From Diphasiastrum complanatum (taxonomy: Eukaryota > Streptophyta > Lycopodiopsida > Lycopodiales > Lycopodiaceae), in assembly GCA_029204225.1 (NCBI GenBank), contig MU832164.1, positions 1-64,000 of the forward strand: DNA of 64,000 bases, given 5' to 3'. Under the pieces are notes generated by a model, which was given only the letters and a program-made list of their open reading frames with translations, did no database searches and had not been told where the DNA came from. This document shows, piece by piece, positions 47,651 to 58,155 of this stretch. The first letter of the stretch is position 1, and each line of letters starts with the position of its first letter. A program made the translations under genes and the position numbers.

Positions 47651-47900
47651 GAGATTCTTAAACTAGTTTATGTGACTCTAAAGAGAATCACCAGTAGACA
47701 TTTTGAATGTGAAGAATTTTCTTTGTAGATGTAACTTAGTAGTTACGTCCCTCACGTCATATAGCAAGTTCAAAATGTCCAAAAAGTCTCTTGGCGTTTT
47801 AGCTTTAGCTATGTGTCCAATTTTTGTATCTGATATATTGAGGATAATAAGTGTGAAAGCTTTACCGTCCTTCGATTTCCACTTTGAGTCATCGTATATA
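47651..47900 (-). pseudogene. Cop-5 gag N-terminal part
   Basis: The minus strand reads WKSKDGKAFTLI, then IGHIAKAKTPRDF and KLHLQRKFFTFKMSTGDSL, the copia capsid pattern (UBN2/gag). One stop at 47677 separates it from the main frame. At about 47893-47905 it meets the end of the oppositely oriented Cop-6, so the gag start, leader and 5' LTR of Cop-5 are lost. Confidence 0.8.
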
Positions 47901-47978
47901 GGTTGATACAGCTGGCAGTGACCAATAATTATATCTAAAATCCATCCGAATTGTTTTTTGCATTCGCAATTGTCATCA
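47893..47978 (+). repeat. Cop-6 5' LTR, only the 3' end left
   Basis: Ends ATTGTCATCA one base before the primer site. The same last ~70 bases (in opposite orientation) form the end of the Cop-9 LTR at 56018-56090, which supports reading this as LTR rather than gag. Confidence 0.6.
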
Positions 47979-47979
47979 G

Positions 47980-47992
47980 TGGTATCAGAGCC
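47980..47992 (+). promoter_or_regulatory. Cop-6 primer-binding site
   Basis: TGGTATCAGAGCC, the initiator Met tRNA site, identical to that of Cop-2. Confidence 0.9.
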
Positions 47993-48072
47993 TACCTTGT
48001 CATAATCTGACATAACCAAAAGGCTATCAGATCCAGGAGGCCAAGCATTCAAACAAACACACTTCAAAAGCA

Positions 48073-51000
48073 ATGGCTTCAATCAGCAGCATACAAAGCA
48101 AGATCTGTATAGTTCTAGATTCTTCAGGATCTAACTTTCTAGTGTGGAAAGTTAAGACATCATTGATACTAAAGGGTGAAGGGTTTATTCCCCTGGGTGG
48201 ATGGCACAGAAGAGATGCCTACGACATCAAGCAACGAGCTATGCGAGTGGAGGGAGAAAAATGATAAGGCAGTAGCCTTGCTATCTTCATTCATCGAAGA
48301 TAGTCTCACACTTTGACCTGGCTACACTCTCCAAAGCTAAGGAGATGTGGAATACACTGCTCATGAGATTTCAAATGAAATCAAGAAGTCAAATAATGAT
48401 GTTAGAAGATCAGCTGAGCTCACTTCTTTTGTAAGGAAGATGAAGGATCTATTTCTGTCACTACACAATTCTGGAGCACAAAATGCAACGTCAGCTGAGA
48501 AGAAGCTCACTTACCTGTTGAGAGTCTTACCCAGATCTTTCCAAACAACCAGAACTCTGCTCACAAAAGATCCTACAATGATCCTCAAAAAGACAATTGT
48601 CGAGATTCGAGAGGAAGTCGAGCTAGAGAACACCTTGATCACAAGGATGGTTCTGACCAAGCCCTCTACGGCAACAAGAAAAATCCAAAAATCAATTCAA
48701 GCCTAAGATGGAGTCAAATCAAAGGTAAGGTTATGATCGGCAGGCAGAGAGGACCAACAAAGGCAACTGGAAGAGCAAAGGGAAGTCGAAACAACAAGGT
48801 GGAGAAAAGAAGACTTGCGTGAGATGTAGAAGAGATGGGCACACAATTGATACATGCTGGCTCAATCCGAAAATTGAATGTATCCACTGTCACAAGAAGG
48901 ATCATGCAACCATGGATTGTCGTCTGAACCCAAGAAACAAATCAGCACATAACAGATAGAAGAACAACAACAGTTCGTCCTATGTCGAGGAGCTTGAAAG
49001 CTCAAAAATGGGTGAAGAGAGATCGAATAGAAATTGTTCGATCACCTATATTTGTGCAGATATGTGTGCAGTGTCCCTAGATTCATGAGCCACCTCGCAT
49101 TTCATGACATCAAAAAGAATTATGTCTGATTTCAGAAGTGCAGATCCTTCAAGATTCATTGTTCTTGGAAATGGATCCAAACATCAAGTGAACAGTATTG
49201 GTTCACTGTGGCTCAATACCAATGACAGAGACAGACGACTCGAGGACATTCTGTTCGTGCCTACACTGCAGCAGGACTTGATTTCTGTGGCAAGGATAGT
49301 TGATGCATGGATGCATATGACGTTTTTTGACAAAGCATACAACATGGTTGATGCCAGTACCAGTACCTTGATTAGTCAAGACAGAAGAAAAGGTAATCTA
49401 TATCACCTGAAGATACGCCTGCCTATAGATCAAATGCATCAGACTCATGATGATTCACCAGACACTCTATGGCACATGAGACTATGCCACATGAACTCAA
49501 TGGCATTTTACCAAGCAAGTCATCATGGAGCAATGACAGGGGTCAGCATCTCGAATGCAACTAGTTCGACTACCTGTGATGCATGTCTGAAGGGTAAGAT
49601 GTCATGCACTCCATTTGTCAAAGACTCCTACAGAATGACTAAGATTCTAGAGTTTGTGCGTTTTGACATCTGTGGGCCTTTCAATGTGATCTCAGTAGGA
49701 GGCTCAAAATATTACATAACCTTTATTGATGATTATAGTAAATTTGTCAGAGTGTACTTCATTCAGAATAAATCAAAAGCACTTGATAAATTCACAAAAT
49801 ATGTGAATTGGACAGAGAGATGCACATGCAACAAAGTGAAGCAGATCAGGATAGATCGAGGTAGCGAATACATCTCGAATTGCTTCATTGATTTCTACAA
49901 TGATCATGGCATCATTTATAGAAGGACTACAGCCTACACACCGTAGCACAACGATGTTGCAGAGAAAAAAAATAGGACCCTGATGGAAGCTACTAGATGC
50001 ATGATGGCCTACTCGAAGGCTCCAAGGGTATTGTAGACTAAAGCGGTAGCTACAGCTGCATACATCCAGAACATGACAGGGAAGTTTGGTGTCTCTTACA
50101 TGACACCACACGAATTATGGTGGGATAGAGAGCCCAACCTGTCTCACATCAGAATCTTTGGCTGTGCAGTTTATGCACATATTCCTGATAAGCTTCGAAA
50201 TAAACTTGATGAGAAAGCTGAACAGGGATTTTTGGTAGGTTATGACAACAATTCGTCATACTATAGAGTCTATATGCCAGACACGAACACTTTGAAGATA
50301 GTGAGAGATGTCAGATTTGATGAGAGCAGGACAATTTCCAATGATCATCTTGTCGGCTATGAAGTTCTAGAGAGACAATACTATGATCTGCCACCAGTGA
50401 TAGAGGGAGCAGAAGACGAACACGAAAATGAAGATTCTCGAGTCGCTTCACATTCGTGTGATGAATCATAGGCCGAAAGATTTGAGAGGCATCCTACTGC
50501 TACAATACCTGTAAACCAAGATGGTTTTGGGACCTAGCAGAGCAGACAAAGACAAAGACATTGTTGTCCCAAGAGGATCTCCTAGAAGGTCGACAAGACC
50601 ACGAAGAACGCCAGCAAGATACGTGCCATGTAACTTTGCTTTTACATTAAAAGAGTTTTGTGGATTCAGTGACAAACTACAAACTTTCGAGGAAGCAATT
50701 GAACGTCCAGAGAAGGACATATGGATCCAAGCTATGAACGAAGAGATTGAATCCATGAGGAAGAACTAGGTATGGACATTGTAGCCATTACCACATAAGC
50801 GCAAGACTGTCAAATGCTAATGGGTTTTCAAGCTCAAGTATGGACCGGATGGGAATGTCTCGAAATACAAGGCAAGATTGGTAGCGAAGGGATTTTCTCA
50901 GAGATATGATATTGACTACTCTGAAACCTTTTCTCATGTCGTCAAACATTCATCCATACATTTGTTATTTGCATATGCAGCTACTTATGACCTCAAGATC

Positions 51001-51290
51001 CACATTTTGGATGAGAAGACAACCTTCTTGCATGGTGAGTTAGACGAAGAGGTCTGCATGGATCAACCCCCATAATATGTCTCAAATTCTCTTCCTGATT
51101 ATGCATGCAGAATGCATAGAAGTATCTACGGTCTGAAATAGTCAGCTCAACAATTGTACAAAAAGAAGGACCAAGCCTTGAAATCATTAGGATTCAAGCC
51201 ACTGATGGCTGATTCCAATGTGTATGTCAGAATTACAGATGGGCAAATTTTCATGCATGATGTCTTTTTAGATGATGCATTGACTTCTTG
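48073..51290 (+). pseudogene. Cop-6: copia gag-pol, broken and 3'-truncated
   Basis: Gag begins MASISSIQSKICIV at 48073 and continues after stops and frame changes in 48347-48706. Two zinc knuckles follow in tandem (CVRCRRDGHTIDTC and CIHCHKKDHATMDC, 48818-48920), unlike the single knuckle of Cop-2 and Cop-5. The protease DSGAT site reads with a stop at the Gly (49080). 49104-49946 is pre-integrase and integrase (LWHMRLCHMN, RFDICGPF, IRIDRGSEY). 49950-50471 is the rest of integrase (DVAEKKNRT, LSHIRIFGCAVYAHIP). 50521-51290 is linker and RT (YKARLVAKGFSQR, MHRSIYGLK), ending at VFLDDALTSW, a changed YVDD loop. Then the sequence switches to unrelated DNA. At least six stops lie in the coding part. 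Confidence 0.88.
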
Positions 51291-52539
51291 GACCTTTTGG
51301 AGCTTTTGGCATGATGCTCTTCTCATGATATTTGGCCTTGAGGGTACCGTGTGCCATTGCTACTTCTCATTCATGGGCCTTATAATTACCTTGGGCTTTT
51401 GACCATGTGGGTGCATATTTTTCCATTTAAATAAATAGAAATAAGTTGCGAGGGTCATGGCATCCTGTGTGTGTAAGCCCATGGCCCAATGAGCACTTGT
51501 AAATAATTATTTTGGAATAAACTAGACTGTGGGCCATGTAATTAAAATAATATTGAGAAGCCAAAGTTTAAGCTTAACTTAAGTTTCTAAGTTTTGTGAA
51601 ATGGTCAAAAGTCAAATAGTGGTAGGAGGGGTGTGTTTCTTTCTACACCATAGATTAGTTTGTGCTTCTTGTGCAGGGTATGGATTTCAATCCCACCTTC
51701 TTGCAAGTAGCCAATAGGAAGCAAGGGGCAAGGGCCACCCCAAAGATAAAAAGGCAACATTTGTAACCATTTTTCATGCTTAATGAGAGGAGGAAACTCT
51801 ACTATTTTTTAGAGCCAAAGCTCATTTGCTAATCCCTCATGCTAATGTTATTGTTGTGTCTTGTTTTGATTAGTTATGGCTTTTCCATTAGCATGCACAT
51901 TGAGCATTTGAGCTAACCTCCATCTCACCTCTCTCTCTTAATATCTCTCTCTTTCTCCTCTTCTCTTCCTCTTTTCACCCTCAATCATGATGAATGCTTG
52001 TGTTTAGAGTTAGCAGAAGTAGTGTTAAGGTGGGGTAGTATTAAAGTAGAGTTAGAATAGCATATAAACTAGCAACTAAGTATATTTAGGAACCTATTTT
52101 ATGTTCTAACCCTGCTTGACAGGCGAAGGGCTGCTTATCGACTATCCTACACACCCTACAGGACCATAGTGGTGCAAAGTGTTGCCCAACATTTGGGCTT
52201 TTGCAAGCAAAGAAAAGTTTGGAAAAATGTTGTTTGTCAAAGTAGAGCTTGGTTCAGCTACAAGAAGCCTATGACATTAGACAGCTTATCATTTTGCCAA
52301 GCTTACTACAAGTAAATCTAGCTTTAGATTAGAGAGAAGGTAAGAGAACTCTTTGGTTTTGTTTCTTCTTACAAAATTGCTTCCAAGTCAAAAAAAAATA
52401 TTACTTGTTAAGGAGTGATGACAAGTTTGAGATCATTAAGCCAACAAGTTTGAAATTTAGTTGAGTGTTGTCACCAAGCAATAAAAATTTGTTTTTATTC
52501 AACACTTTGTTTATTTTGTAAGGGAAGAAGAAGTGCCAC
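51291..52539. other. non-coding; possible LTR of another element
   Basis: The sequence right after the Cop-6 break has no coding potential. It includes a CT-rich stretch (51930-51980) and the word agataaaaaggcaac near 51744, which could be a weak TATA box. It may be an LTR or a leader, but I found no second copy in the window. Confidence 0.35.
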
Positions 52540-52702
52540 ATGATTCTCTCATCTTATTTCTCGTTCAAGAAAAGTTGGAAGAAGGCAACATAGAGTTGGT
52601 GTATTGTCCAACTCATGAGCAAGTTGCAGATTTCTTAACAAAACCTCTCTTCGAGGATAAGCTTGATTTCTTTCAAGCTTCTTTAAATACTACCTACATC
52701 TA
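52540..52702 (+). pseudogene. Cop-7: end of a copia RNase H
   Basis: The plus strand reads QEKLEEGNIELVYCPTHEQ, then VADFLTKPLFEDKLDFF, and stops after NTTYI. This is the invariant end of copia polyproteins. Nothing else of this copy is recognised. Confidence 0.75.
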
Positions 52703-52807
52703 AAGCTTAACAAGAGGTGCTAGAAATAATAAGCCAAAAATGTGCTATGGTATGTCATGGGTGTCGGAAATTAGTGGAAATGTGCGGAAGCTGGTGAGCG
52801 GGCTTGA

Positions 52808-53367
52808 TGTAGGATTGAAAGCATAATAAATAGTAGTAGAATATTCAAATTGAATGATTCAGACAAATGTACAATCAAACGATACAATAGTGAGACTAAA
52901 AATTTGCACTCTGATTAATATCAAACAGTGAGTACAATGCTTGAAGTGATAACTTCAGCTTATAGTCGTTGAAAGTGATAGCTCTAGTTACAAAAACTCG
53001 AATAATTAGAAGAAGTTTTCTAATGATGATTCTGGGATTGATATTCTACAAAATATCTACAACTACCTTTTGTTGCATTTATTACAACCGCCTCATTATA
53101 GTTAATGCATGTACAAAGTGGGCAAACTATGAATCATTTGGTCAGACAGTATCAAAATCTACAAGTATTGAAAAATGTACAATGACTCAAAAATATATAC
53201 TGACTCAAAAAATATAGAAAATTTTGAGTTGATCCGGTATCGAAGAATTCTAGAAAAATTCGATCCTAAATTTTTCGATCCTTTGTTTAGAATTCAGACC
53301 TTTTGTTTTTGGTTTTTTAGGATGCTCATTATTGAATAGATTTGAGGCTGAGCATCGAATTCCAACA
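52808..53367 (-). repeat. Cop-8 3' LTR, about 560 bp
   Basis: The right border is firm: a polypurine tract (ttcaggggga on the minus strand) is followed by TGTTGGAATTC. The left border (TGTAGG at 52808) is chosen from the same TGTAGG start seen in Cop-3 and Cop-4. The LTR is rich in the words gatcgaa and gattctag. Confidence 0.6.
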
Positions 53368-53379
53368 CTCCCCCTGAAT

Positions 53380-54570
53380 GTGCATCCTGGAAAATTTTGA
53401 TTTTCAGATTCAAGATGTCGTTGAATATGAGGTGGTGCTCTTTTGACAGAGCTTTTGTGAAGTAATTTGTTGTCATTGATTTTGTCCTACAGTAGACTAA
53501 AGATACCTTTTTGCTTTGTACTTTCTCTCTCAGATAGTGATATTTGACCAACATGCATTTTGTTTCCTTTATCAGATTCAAATCGTTATTGAATAATAAT
53601 GTATCATCTACATAGAGAGTGATGATGATGAAAAAATTTGATACAGACTTGAAGTAGACATTCGAGTCTGCTGAGTTGAAATGAAGCGATTTTTTGATTT
53701 TCTGAAACCAGGCCCTAGGTGACTGTTTCAGCCCATAAAGTGCCTTGTTTATTTTGCACACAAGGTGTTGTTTACCCTCAGCTCATATCCTTCTGGTTGT
53801 GACATAAAGATTTCCTCTTCAATGGTCATGTTGAGGAAAGCGGTCTAGACATCCATTTGATGGACTTCGAAATCTGTTGAGTCTGCAAAGAAAAGTAATA
53901 GTCAGATCAAAGCATGTTTGACTACTGGACTGAAGGTCTCGAAATAATCTAGATTTGGAATCTGGGAATAGCCTTTGGCAACCATCTTGGCTTTGTATAG
54001 ATTAAACCTTCCTTCAGCATCACACTTCGTTTTGAATATCCACTTGCATGGAATCGGATTCCTTCTCTTTGGCAGCTCAATGACTGTCCACGTTTGATTC
54101 TCTATCAGAGAATCGAATTCAGTGTCCATCGTAGCTTTCCATTGATTAGCATCAGGTGTAGACATCGACTCCAAAACTATGTAAGGTTTTTGCACGAAGT
54201 AGCAAGCTACATCGTCCATAAATCTGGATGGAGGCTGTCTTGGTTGATTTGATCTTCTTGGCTGAATTCCAACTCCTTGCTATTCAGACTCATTTTTCGA
54301 GCTTGTATCATTTTTCTGATTTGCAATCCTAGAGTCTTTTTTGATACATGGATCGAAAATTTCTTCGATACCTGTATCGAAAATTTCTTGAGCTTTTCCC
54401 TGATCTTCCACAAAAATGACATCTTTGCTCGTGAATGATTTTTCTATTTCTAGATTGTAGAGCTTTTATGTCTTGTGGTCTGGGGAGTAGCCAACAAAAA
54501 TTGATTTTGTGCTTTTGTCATCCAACTTCTTCTTGAGATCTTTAGGGATCTCCACAGTCGAAAGCTAGGT
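53380..54570 (-). pseudogene. Cop-8: copia pol fragment with internal deletion
   Basis: Right to left: integrase C-terminus (IPKDLKKKLDDKST, SIFVGYSPDHKT, near 54560-54450), acidic linker with a repeated FDTGI/FDPCIK phrase, RT N-terminal part 54219-53902 (YKAKMVAKGYSQIPN), a break, then 53761-53380 RT palm (KALYGLKQSPRAW, LYVDDTLLF). The palm is fused in frame, at CMLVKYHYLRE, to the RNase H tail (ALSKEHH). So the RT thumb and most RNase H were removed by a clean deletion. Gag, protease and integrase core are absent. Confidence 0.85.
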
Positions 54571-54574
54571 TGAA

Positions 54575-55642
54575 TGAAGCATCATCCTCGCAATAGAGAA
54601 GTCAAGTTAGAACATCAAAGAAAATTTGATTCTAATAAAAAAACATGCTCAATGTTATTACACAAGTTATTCATAACATGATGAACACCTGCATGTGAAC
54701 TGATATCAGCAAAAGAATATGAAACTTTTGAATGTTGATGGAATTTCGTCAGTGGATGTATCACCTATTTGTTTCTCGTTTGTTTATGCTACGAAACAAA
54801 GCTATTTTATGGCATAACTATGGAACATTTTCAGCATCTTATCAAGCAAAATTGTTGGTGATTTCAGTAGCGTAATGCCAGTCAGTTTCACTGCTTTCTT
54901 TAAGCCGTTGGGTGAATGTAGAAGCTGTAATTTGGTGCAAAGCATAAGGCTTGAAATCACCTTATTTCACTATGTGTAAAACATAAGCAGCAGAAACTCA
55001 TTTTTCTGGGCAATAGGCAAGCTCATAACCAATTTTTCAGTTTGTTTCCTACTTCCTATGAGAAAAGCGATTTATGAAACTCTATTGTTATGTTTATAGA
55101 ACACATTTTCTACATACTTATGGACAGAAAAGCAAACATATGAAACTCTTTTTTAAGGCCTGCAATGCTAGTTTCCAAGTGAAAGCTTGGATTTGCTTTG
55201 CTAGAAATTAGAGTTCACAAATTTGTGTTTGTAAATTTGCAAATCAAATTTTGAAGCATCTGCATCTGTGGTAGGCATAAAAGCAATTAACAAAAAATGC
55301 ACATTTTCTACATACTTTTGGACAGAAAAGCAAACATATGAAAGGCTTTTTTAAGGCCTACAATGTTGTGTTTGTGGTGATCCCTCACAACATTAGCTGC
55401 TACAGTCCCACCAAGCACTACTTCCTCTACCTCTACAACTGTCGTACTCAGCTTCTCAACTTCTGCAATCGTCTTCCTCAAATTGTGGTTGTTCCAACTA
55501 TCCATGACTTTTCCAAGCTAAAACATTGATTCTCAGCCCTTCCTCTATTGGGACAGCACCTTTCTCTATTGGGGTAGTAGAAAATGAATAATCTAGGTTG
55601 ATGACCAATGATGGAGAGGAACTAGCAAGCTGCAAGAAGATC
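54575..55642. other. no recognisable gene; one direct repeat
   Basis: A segment reading cacattttctacatact, then gacagaaaagcaaacatatg and ttttttaaggcc occurs at 55097-55165 and again at 55298-55370, about 200 bp apart. The minus-strand frame 55505-55308 is hydrophobic/charged alternating sequence I do not recognise. Confidence 0.45.
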
Positions 55643-56017
55643 TGTTGGATTATTCTCTTTCTTATCAATCGACTAATAGATTTTAATCTTCATCCATTTT
55701 TTATCCAGTTCTGCGGATTCTCCCATGTTTTTATACAGTCTACAGAATTACACGGAGTTTACGACAGTGCCACATTTTTTGCCTGACAGAAATCTCATGT
55801 AAAATCACAATGTCGCATTTTTTGCTTTTCTAAAGAGCCTCAAATGTTAAGGAAATGACACTGGCAAAGTGTGGGGCAACCCTAAATGAGATTTAAAGGC
55901 ACCTTCGTCTTTTTCACATTTTTCGTCTTTTCACGAAAAACCTGACAATGTCACCTGTGGCTGTTTTAGTTCATTTCTGCAAAGTTACAGTTTTGGTTCA
56001 TTTATGTAGACAGAACG
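55643..56017 (+). repeat. LTR of the Cop-5 family, 3' end cut off
   Basis: Aligns (plus orientation, TGTTGGATTATTC start) with the minus-strand Cop-5 LTR 35423-35019 to within about 30 bases of its end. There it stops at the border of the Cop-9 LTR. No internal Cop-5-type sequence lies on either side, so it was a solo or truncated LTR before Cop-9 arrived. Confidence 0.75.
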
Positions 56018-56165
56018 TGATGACAATCGCGGACGCGAAAAACAATTAGGATGGATTTTAGATATGATTGTTGGTCACTGCCAGCTGTATCATTCCTAAA
56101 GTCCTCCCAAATGTAGATAGACACTGTTGAATTACATTTTAGATTAACACAACATTCAACAAAAA
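56018..56165 (-). repeat. Cop-9 3' LTR (inner border uncertain)
   Basis: On the minus strand it ends ATTGTCATCA at 56018, the same ending as the Cop-6 LTR next to its primer site. Homology to Cop-6 covers about the last 70 bases. A candidate start TGTTGAATG lies at 56161 but no polypurine tract is evident there; the LTR may extend further right. Confidence 0.45.
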
Positions 56166-56459
56166 ATCAATTAGTGTGCGGAATTGATAAAATGAGTGAA
56201 TGAGATACACAAACGATGGCGGACAACAATTCATTCAAGATCATACAAGATAAGAGTGATATGTGCGTAATGGCTAGAATATCATCTATTGTTTTTCTCG
56301 TTTTTCGTGCGCTGTATGACAGACCCACACAACGCGTTGGCGTGAGAGAAGCGGCGCTCTCCCATGAGTAATGTTTCGCTTACTAGCAGACTTCTCGGAT
56401 CTTGCTTACAAAACTTGTCTTGCTTGTAGGCGGACTTCTATTTTGTATTTTGTTTGTCT

Positions 56460-57390
56460 ATGTGGTATGCAGCATCTTTTTCTCAATTGGATCCCTGATC
56501 AAGTGGTACTTAATCGTGATGTGTTTTGTCCTTGAGTGAAACACATGATCTTTCGTTAGATGTATTGCAGATGTGTTATCTATCTGCAAGACTAGAGGCT
56601 CGGTCCTTGTTTCGTCCAATTCATCTAGGAATTGTTTGAGCCAGATTATTTCATTGGCCGTCTTTGCTCATGCAACGTGCTCTACTTCGTAGGATGACCA
56701 AGCCACAATGCTCTGCTCCTTGCTGACCCAAAGAATTGCCGCTCCTGACGCGATGGTGCATCCTCTTGAGACACTTTTACAATCGTCCTTGAGGGATGCC
56801 CAGCTAGCATCACTGTAGGAAAGCATCTTGAACCCTGCATCACGACAATAATACAAGCCATAATCTCTTGTTAATTGAAGATATTGCAAAATTCGTTTTG
56901 CAATCTTCTAATGTGTCGAGCCTAGATTCGTGCAGAACTGGCTCATCCTGAACACTGCATAAGCAACGTCAGGGCGTGTGTTATCTGCAAGGTACATCAA
57001 CGAACCTATCAGCTTCCTGTAAGGTGTGAGCTGCATTTGTTCTCTCTCTTCTTTAGTCCTCGAACAATCATCGTTCGTCAGCACCGTTTCTGCGAGCATT
57101 GGAGTATTCGCTCCTTTGCAATTCAGCATCCCAAAATCCTCTAGGATTTTCTGGGTGTATCTGGATTGGTAAAGGTACAACTTACCTCCCTCATAGTCCC
57201 TATTAATTTGCAAGCCAAGTTAACACCTGGCTTCTTCCAGATCCACAATCTTGAAATGTTGTGAAATCTCTTCCTTCACTTCAGCAATCAACTTCTTACT
57301 CTTGTAGAGTATCAGAGTGTCGTCCACATATACAGCCACAATAATGATCATTTGAGCTCGCAAGACATGAAAAATAGCATAGTATTTCTT
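56460..57390 (-). pseudogene. Cop-9: copia RT end and RNase H
   Basis: Reads from right to left VYVDDTLILYKSKKL (57340), LGLQINRDYEGGKLYLYQS, KLIGSLMYLADNTRPDVAY, then RNase H (MLSYSDASWASLKDD, WSSYEVEHVA, LVLQIDNTSAIHL) and HSRTKHITIKYHLIRD. Stops separate the pieces. It is cut off at about 57390, within RT, by unrelated sequence. The protein is only distantly similar to the other copias of the window. Confidence 0.87.
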
Positions 57391-58155
57391 ACCTCAAACC
57401 GGGGCACTTGTGGATCGACGGACTCCAAGAAAAAGCACTCCAAGAACTCCGAGAATCCAAAACACTTCAAGAACTCCAAGAATCCAAAACACTCAAAGAG
57501 TTCAGTTTAGGGTTTTGATGCTCTGGAGTTTACACTTCAGCTCAAAAAAAGTGCTCGAGTGTGTAACCCTTTGATGTATATTGAGGCTCCTATAGTGAAC
57601 TCTTACCATGTATTTGTTAAGTATATTTTTATGTTAAGTATATAAACCCAGCAAAGTGCTTCATCAAATGGGACCACCACTTACGTTAAATTAGTTTTAC
57701 GTCTTTTTTTTTGTTTTCTTTTATGAACATTGATTGACTAACAAGTTAGCAGTTAGGCCTGTCCTTTGATTTCTATTTTTTATACGTTAAGTGTCTTCTC
57801 TTGGGGAATAGCACCAAAGTTATTAATGTGGCAAATAGCCAAATCATATGATGTGGATAGCTTACCTGGATAGCAGTATTTGGGCATGCTAAATCCCATC
57901 ATCTTAATGATGTAGCCGAAATTCATTTAAATTCCACTAGAGCAATGATGATAACTTTGGGCACGCTAAATCCCATCATCTTAATGATGTAGCCAAAATT
58001 CATTTAAATTCCACTAGAGCAATGATGATTTGTACTAGCTAGAAAATCGGTATGTCTTTTGTGGTAGTATTTTCATTTAATTTCGATGGAGCAATATTGG
58101 TTGATAAAGATGAAAATGCGATACATACCACTGGAATCGTGATTCTCCGTCCATT
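57391..58155. other. non-coding stretch with two tandem duplications
   Basis: Contains a 27-bp duplication aagaactccRagaatccaaa (57442-57468 and 57469-57495) and a 77-bp duplication listed separately. It may include the promoter side of the Mutator-like gene that follows, but no terminal inverted repeat was found. Confidence 0.45.
57879..58032. repeat. 77-bp tandem duplication
   Basis: Copies 57879-57955 and 57956-58032 both read tttgggcaYgctaaatccc, then cttaatgatgtagcc and ttccactagagcaatgatga, with only about two differences, so the duplication is young compared with its surroundings. Confidence 0.92.

Noticed and set aside
47900-48082. Cop-5 gag frame extending through the Cop-6 primer site, with a similar segment at 56018-56090
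   Set aside because: Both copies stop exactly at ATTGTCATCA, the LTR end beside a primer site. LTR homology explains the pair better than gag homology.
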